Part shown: piece by piece, positions 61,547 to 64,000 of the stretch
Layout: every line of letters starts with the position of its first letter
How positions within the stretch are numbered: position 1 is the stretch's first letter
Source: Wolinella succinogenes DSM 1740
GTDB lineage: Bacteria; Campylobacterota; Campylobacteria; Campylobacterales; Helicobacteraceae
Length of the DNA stretch: 64,000 bases
Direction of reading: 5' to 3'
Assembly (NCBI RefSeq): GCF_000196135.1
Contig: NC_005090.1
Span: forward strand, 1,808,001-1,872,000
The notes under the pieces: generated by a model
What the model saw: only the letters and a program-made list of their open reading frames with translations
The model's database searches: none
Told to the model about the DNA's origin: nothing
Translations under genes and position numbers: made by a program

Positions 61547-62083
61547 ATGGCAGATGAGAACAAAGAGACCGCACAGGCCGAGGGCAAAAAGAACAAACTG
61601 ATTATCTTCATCATTGCGGGTGTTATCGCCCTATTGCTCATCATTGGCGGCGTGGTCGTCTATTTCATGCTAAGCAGCAACCCTGAGCCTCAAGCAGCCA
61701 GCGCCCAAGCCTCCCAAAGCACCTCAGGCGGAGCCAAGGCGGGTGGAGCCTCTAGAAGCGGCGGGGGTAATTTCCTTAGCGTAGGGCCTATGTATGCACT
61801 TGACCAATTCATCGTCAACCTCACCACCCAAAGCGGTCGCCGCTACCTCAAGACCTCCATCAATGTGGAGCTCAGTCAGCCCAATCTCACCGCTGAGCTA
61901 GACACCAAAAGAGCCGTGATTCGTGACACAGTGATTTCGATTCTCTCCTCTAAAAGCATCGAAGAGATCTCCACCATGAAGGGCAAGGAAAAGCTTAAAG
62001 AAGAGTTGATCGAGCGATTGAATGAGTTTTTAGTGGATGGTCGTATCGTCAATCTCTTCTTTACCGATTTTGTGGTTCAGTAG
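61547..62083 (+). CDS. fliL: Flagellar basal-body protein FliL
   Basis: The ATG at 61547 has AAGG 8 bases upstream and gives 178 residues. A basic cytoplasmic start (MADENKETAQAEGKKNK), one membrane helix (about 18-42), a Ser/Gly/Ala-rich linker and a periplasmic domain (MYALDQFIVNLTTQSGRRYL; INVELSQPNLTAEL) match FliL, which associates with the stator and supports motor torque. The acpS gene starts 2 bases after its stop, the same order as in Helicobacter and Campylobacter. Confidence 0.93.
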   Translation: MADENKETAQAEGKKNKLIIFIIAGVIALLLIIGGVVVYFMLSSNPEPQAASAQASQSTSGGAKAGGASRSGGGNFLSVGPMYALDQFIVNLTTQSGRRYLKTSINVELSQPNLTAELDTKRAVIRDTVISILSSKSIEEISTMKGKEKLKEELIERLNEFLVDGRIVNLFFTDFVVQ

Positions 62084-62085
62084 GG

Positions 62086-62442
62086 ATGATTGGAATTGAT
62101 TTAGTCTCCATCGAGCGCATCGAAGCCTTTATTGCCAAACATGGACAGAGGGGGCTGGAGCGCTTTCTTTTGCCTGAGGAGATTCTACTGGCGAATAAAC
62201 CTGAGACAATCGCTGGATTCTGGGCGGCTAAAGAGGCTTGTTCAAAAGCATTAGGCACAGGAATTGGAGCGGAGGTGGGATTTCATGATATTCGACTTTT
62301 TAAAAACCCAAAGGGTGCCCCTCTTTTGGAGCTCTCACCCAGAGTTAAAGATCGCTTTGAAATCGATTCTTGCGCGCTCTCCATCACCCACGACAAGGGA
62401 TTTGCCATCGCTGTAGTGGCAATGGAGAAGAGAAGGGCTTAG
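62086..62442 (+). CDS. acpS: Holo-acyl-carrier-protein synthase (AcpS)
   Basis: AcpS attaches 4'-phosphopantetheine from CoA to acyl carrier protein. The 118 residues contain the two signatures: MIGIDLVSIERIEAFI with the Mg-binding Asp, and FWAAKEACSKALGTGIG with the catalytic Glu and Lys. ALSITHDKGFAIAVV closes the protein. It is coupled to fliL and converges with lon, leaving 6 bases. Confidence 0.95.
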   Translation: MIGIDLVSIERIEAFIAKHGQRGLERFLLPEEILLANKPETIAGFWAAKEACSKALGTGIGAEVGFHDIRLFKNPKGAPLLELSPRVKDRFEIDSCALSITHDKGFAIAVVAMEKRRA

Positions 62443-62448
62443 GTCTTT

Positions 62449-64000
62449 TTAGATCAAGACCTCTTTGAGCACCTCTTCGATTCGCGTCACAGGCACAATC
62501 TCCAATGCCTCTTTCACCTCATCAGGAATCTCATCCAGGTCTCGCTCGAAGTTCTTCTTGGGGATGAGTGCACGCTTGATTCCTGCTTTGTGGGCGGCGA
62601 TAAGCTTCTCTTTGAGCCCTCCAATCTGAAGCACTTTGCCCGTAAGGGTGAGCTCTCCCGTCATCGCCACACTAGAGCGCACCTTTTTATCCGAAAGAAT
62701 AGATGCAATGACGCTCGCCATCGCGATTCCAGCGCTTGGACCATCTTTAGGGGTGGCGCCCTCAGGGACATGGAGGTGGAGATCGTAGCAGTTGTAAATC
62801 GCGTTTGACTCCTCCTCTTCGCCCTCCTTGCTTTTGGCTTTTTTGGGAAGCTTCGAGGAATCGATTCGGATTTTCCCCTCATCGATGAGCACTTTCACCA
62901 CAGAGAGGGCGATTTTGGCCGATTCTTTCATCACATCGCCTAGGCTTCCTGTGAGCTGAAGCGCGCCCTTGCCTTTGATTTTGACCGCCTCAATCTTGAG
63001 CACATCGCCCCCCACACTCGTCCACGCCAAGCCATTGACCACACCCACACGATCTTTTTTATCCGCCTCGTCAATCTCAAAGACAATTTTGTCCAAAAAC
63101 TCAGGAAGGTTTTTGGGCGTGATGCTCACCTTATCTCGCCCCTCTTGAAGGATGAGCCTAGCGCATTTGCGCAAGATTTGAGCGATTCTCCTTCTCAGGT
63201 TTCGCACGCCCGCCTCACGGGTGTATTTCTCGATCATCTCCCTTAATGCAGGAAGCGAGAGGCTCACTTCCGCATTTTGGAGTCCATGTTTTTTCATCTC
63301 TTGGGGGATGAGATATTTTTTGGCGATCTCTAGCTTCTCTTGAGGAGTGTAGCTACTCACCTGAATAAACTCCATCCGATCGCGCAAGGGAGCGGGAATC
63401 TGTCCGATATCATTGGCCGTGGCGATGAAAATCACCTGCGAGAGATCGATATTGAAGTTCGCATAATAATCTCTAAACTCACTGTTTTGCTCTGGATCAA
63501 GAATCTCTAGGAGGACCGAAGTAGGATCGCCTCGATGGGAGCGCCCAACCTTATCAATCTCATCCAATACCATGACGGGATTCATCTCTTTGGCATCAAT
63601 TAGGCCTTGGACGATTCGACCCGGCATCGCTCCGATGTAGGTTCGTCGGTGTCCGCGAAGCTCATTGACATCCTCCAAGCCTCCAAGCGCAATCCTCACC
63701 AGCGGTCGTTTAAGCGCCGTAGCAATGGAGTTGGCTAGCGAGGTTTTGCCCACTCCGGGAGGGCCAAAAAAGCAGAGAATCGTCCCTTTAGAATCTTTTT
63801 GATCCTTGCCCCTTAATGAGAGGAGCTCGCGCACAGCAAAATACTCAGCGATTCGCTCTTTGGGCTTTTTGAGCGAATAGTGGTCATGATCGAGCTGCTT
63901 TTTCACCTCATCGATGGAGAGTTTTTTCGTGGAGATCTTCCCAAAGGGAATCTCTAGCATCCACTCGACATAGTTTTGGAGAAGGTTGGCATCCGCGCTA
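62449..64000 (-). CDS. lon: ATP-dependent Lon protease, C-terminal part (runs off the window)
   Basis: The frame is open to the window edge; the first Met in view (63960) is internal because Lon-like sequence continues upstream of it (LLQNYVEWML). Present are the AAA+ module with Walker A CFFGPPGVGKTSLANSIA, sensor and arginine-finger regions (FIATANDIGQIPAPLRDRME), and the protease domain with the Ser/Lys pair (DGPSAGIAMA; EKLIAAHKAGIKR). A short acidic insertion (KSKEGEEEESN) lies in the protease domain. The N-terminal substrate-binding part is outside. Lon degrades damaged and regulatory proteins. Confidence 0.96.
   Translation of the reverse strand, partial: SADANLLQNYVEWMLEIPFGKISTKKLSIDEVKKQLDHDHYSLKKPKERIAEYFAVRELLSLRGKDQKDSKGTILCFFGPPGVGKTSLANSIATALKRPLVRIALGGLEDVNELRGHRRTYIGAMPGRIVQGLIDAKEMNPVMVLDEIDKVGRSHRGDPTSVLLEILDPEQNSEFRDYYANFNIDLSQVIFIATANDIGQIPAPLRDRMEFIQVSSYTPQEKLEIAKKYLIPQEMKKHGLQNAEVSLSLPALREMIEKYTREAGVRNLRRRIAQILRKCARLILQEGRDKVSITPKNLPEFLDKIVFEIDEADKKDRVGVVNGLAWTSVGGDVLKIEAVKIKGKGALQLTGSLGDVMKESAKIALSVVKVLIDEGKIRIDSSKLPKKAKSKEGEEEESNAIYNCYDLHLHVPEGATPKDGPSAGIAMASVIASILSDKKVRSSVAMTGELTLTGKVLQIGGLKEKLIAAHKAGIKRALIPKKNFERDLDEIPDEVKEALEIVPVTRIEEVLKEVLI

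Overview
The window looks like a piece of a Campylobacterota (epsilonproteobacterial) chromosome, most likely Wolinella or a close relative. This rests on recognised genes and gene order, not on a database search. The clues are a Tat-exported methylmenaquinol:fumarate reductase (mfrABE); the ispDF / HP1021-type orphan regulator / ATP-sulfurylase-like / pgpA cluster that I remember from Helicobacter and Campylobacter; fliL-acpS; many chemoreceptors; and moderately GC-rich, tightly packed genes.

Layout. 1-4222: a partial chemoreceptor, kdsB with a receiver-like conserved protein, and a LysR regulator. 4223-8534: a long AT-rich control region and the mfrABE operon, closed by a hairpin. 8565-12295: a chemoreceptor, gdhA and a coiled-coil protein. 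12394-20983: a strikingly AT-rich island holding a serine recombinase, a broken small gene, a four-gene cluster (tandem-GHKL ATPase/histidine kinase, receiver protein, unknown His-rich protein, N6-adenine DNA methyltransferase), an IS3-family element with a broken orfA, and the 3' remnant of a Fic gene. 21073-24195: an autotransporter. 24378-28755: a PilJ-like membrane sensor, then pgpA, the ATP-sulfurylase-like gene, the HP1021-type regulator and ispDF on the minus strand. 28897-33889: thiC, mrp and the methionine transporter metNIQ. 33981-39230: a soluble tandem-Cache protein, a TRIC-family protein, a gamma-carbonic-anhydrase-like protein and ppk. 39455-47275: a chemoreceptor, an MFS transporter, a TonB-dependent receptor with a Fur-like box, and a two-component pair. 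47357-51387: a second IS3-family element wedged between two 5'-truncated chemoreceptor genes, then a tandem pseudo-receiver protein. 51384-64000: uvrB, a priA operon, rsmD, a TPR/outer-membrane-barrel and FecR-domain pair, an MlaE-type permease, fliL-acpS and partial lon.

How the genes work together. Sensory input dominates: four chemoreceptors or remnants besides the partial first one, one soluble Cache protein, one PilJ-like sensor and several receiver proteins. They sit beside anaerobic respiration (mfrABE), envelope functions and nutrient uptake (metNIQ, TonB receptor).

The most interesting locus is the island cluster at 13440-19490. A histidine kinase with an extra MORC/MutL-like GHKL ATPase at its N-terminus is translationally coupled to a receiver protein with an intact phosphorylation pocket, a protein with an unusual conserved-looking His/Asp pattern, and a DNA adenine methyltransferase. 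I infer a phosphorelay-controlled DNA-modification or defence system whose downstream part (including a Fic protein) was cut off by an IS-associated deletion.
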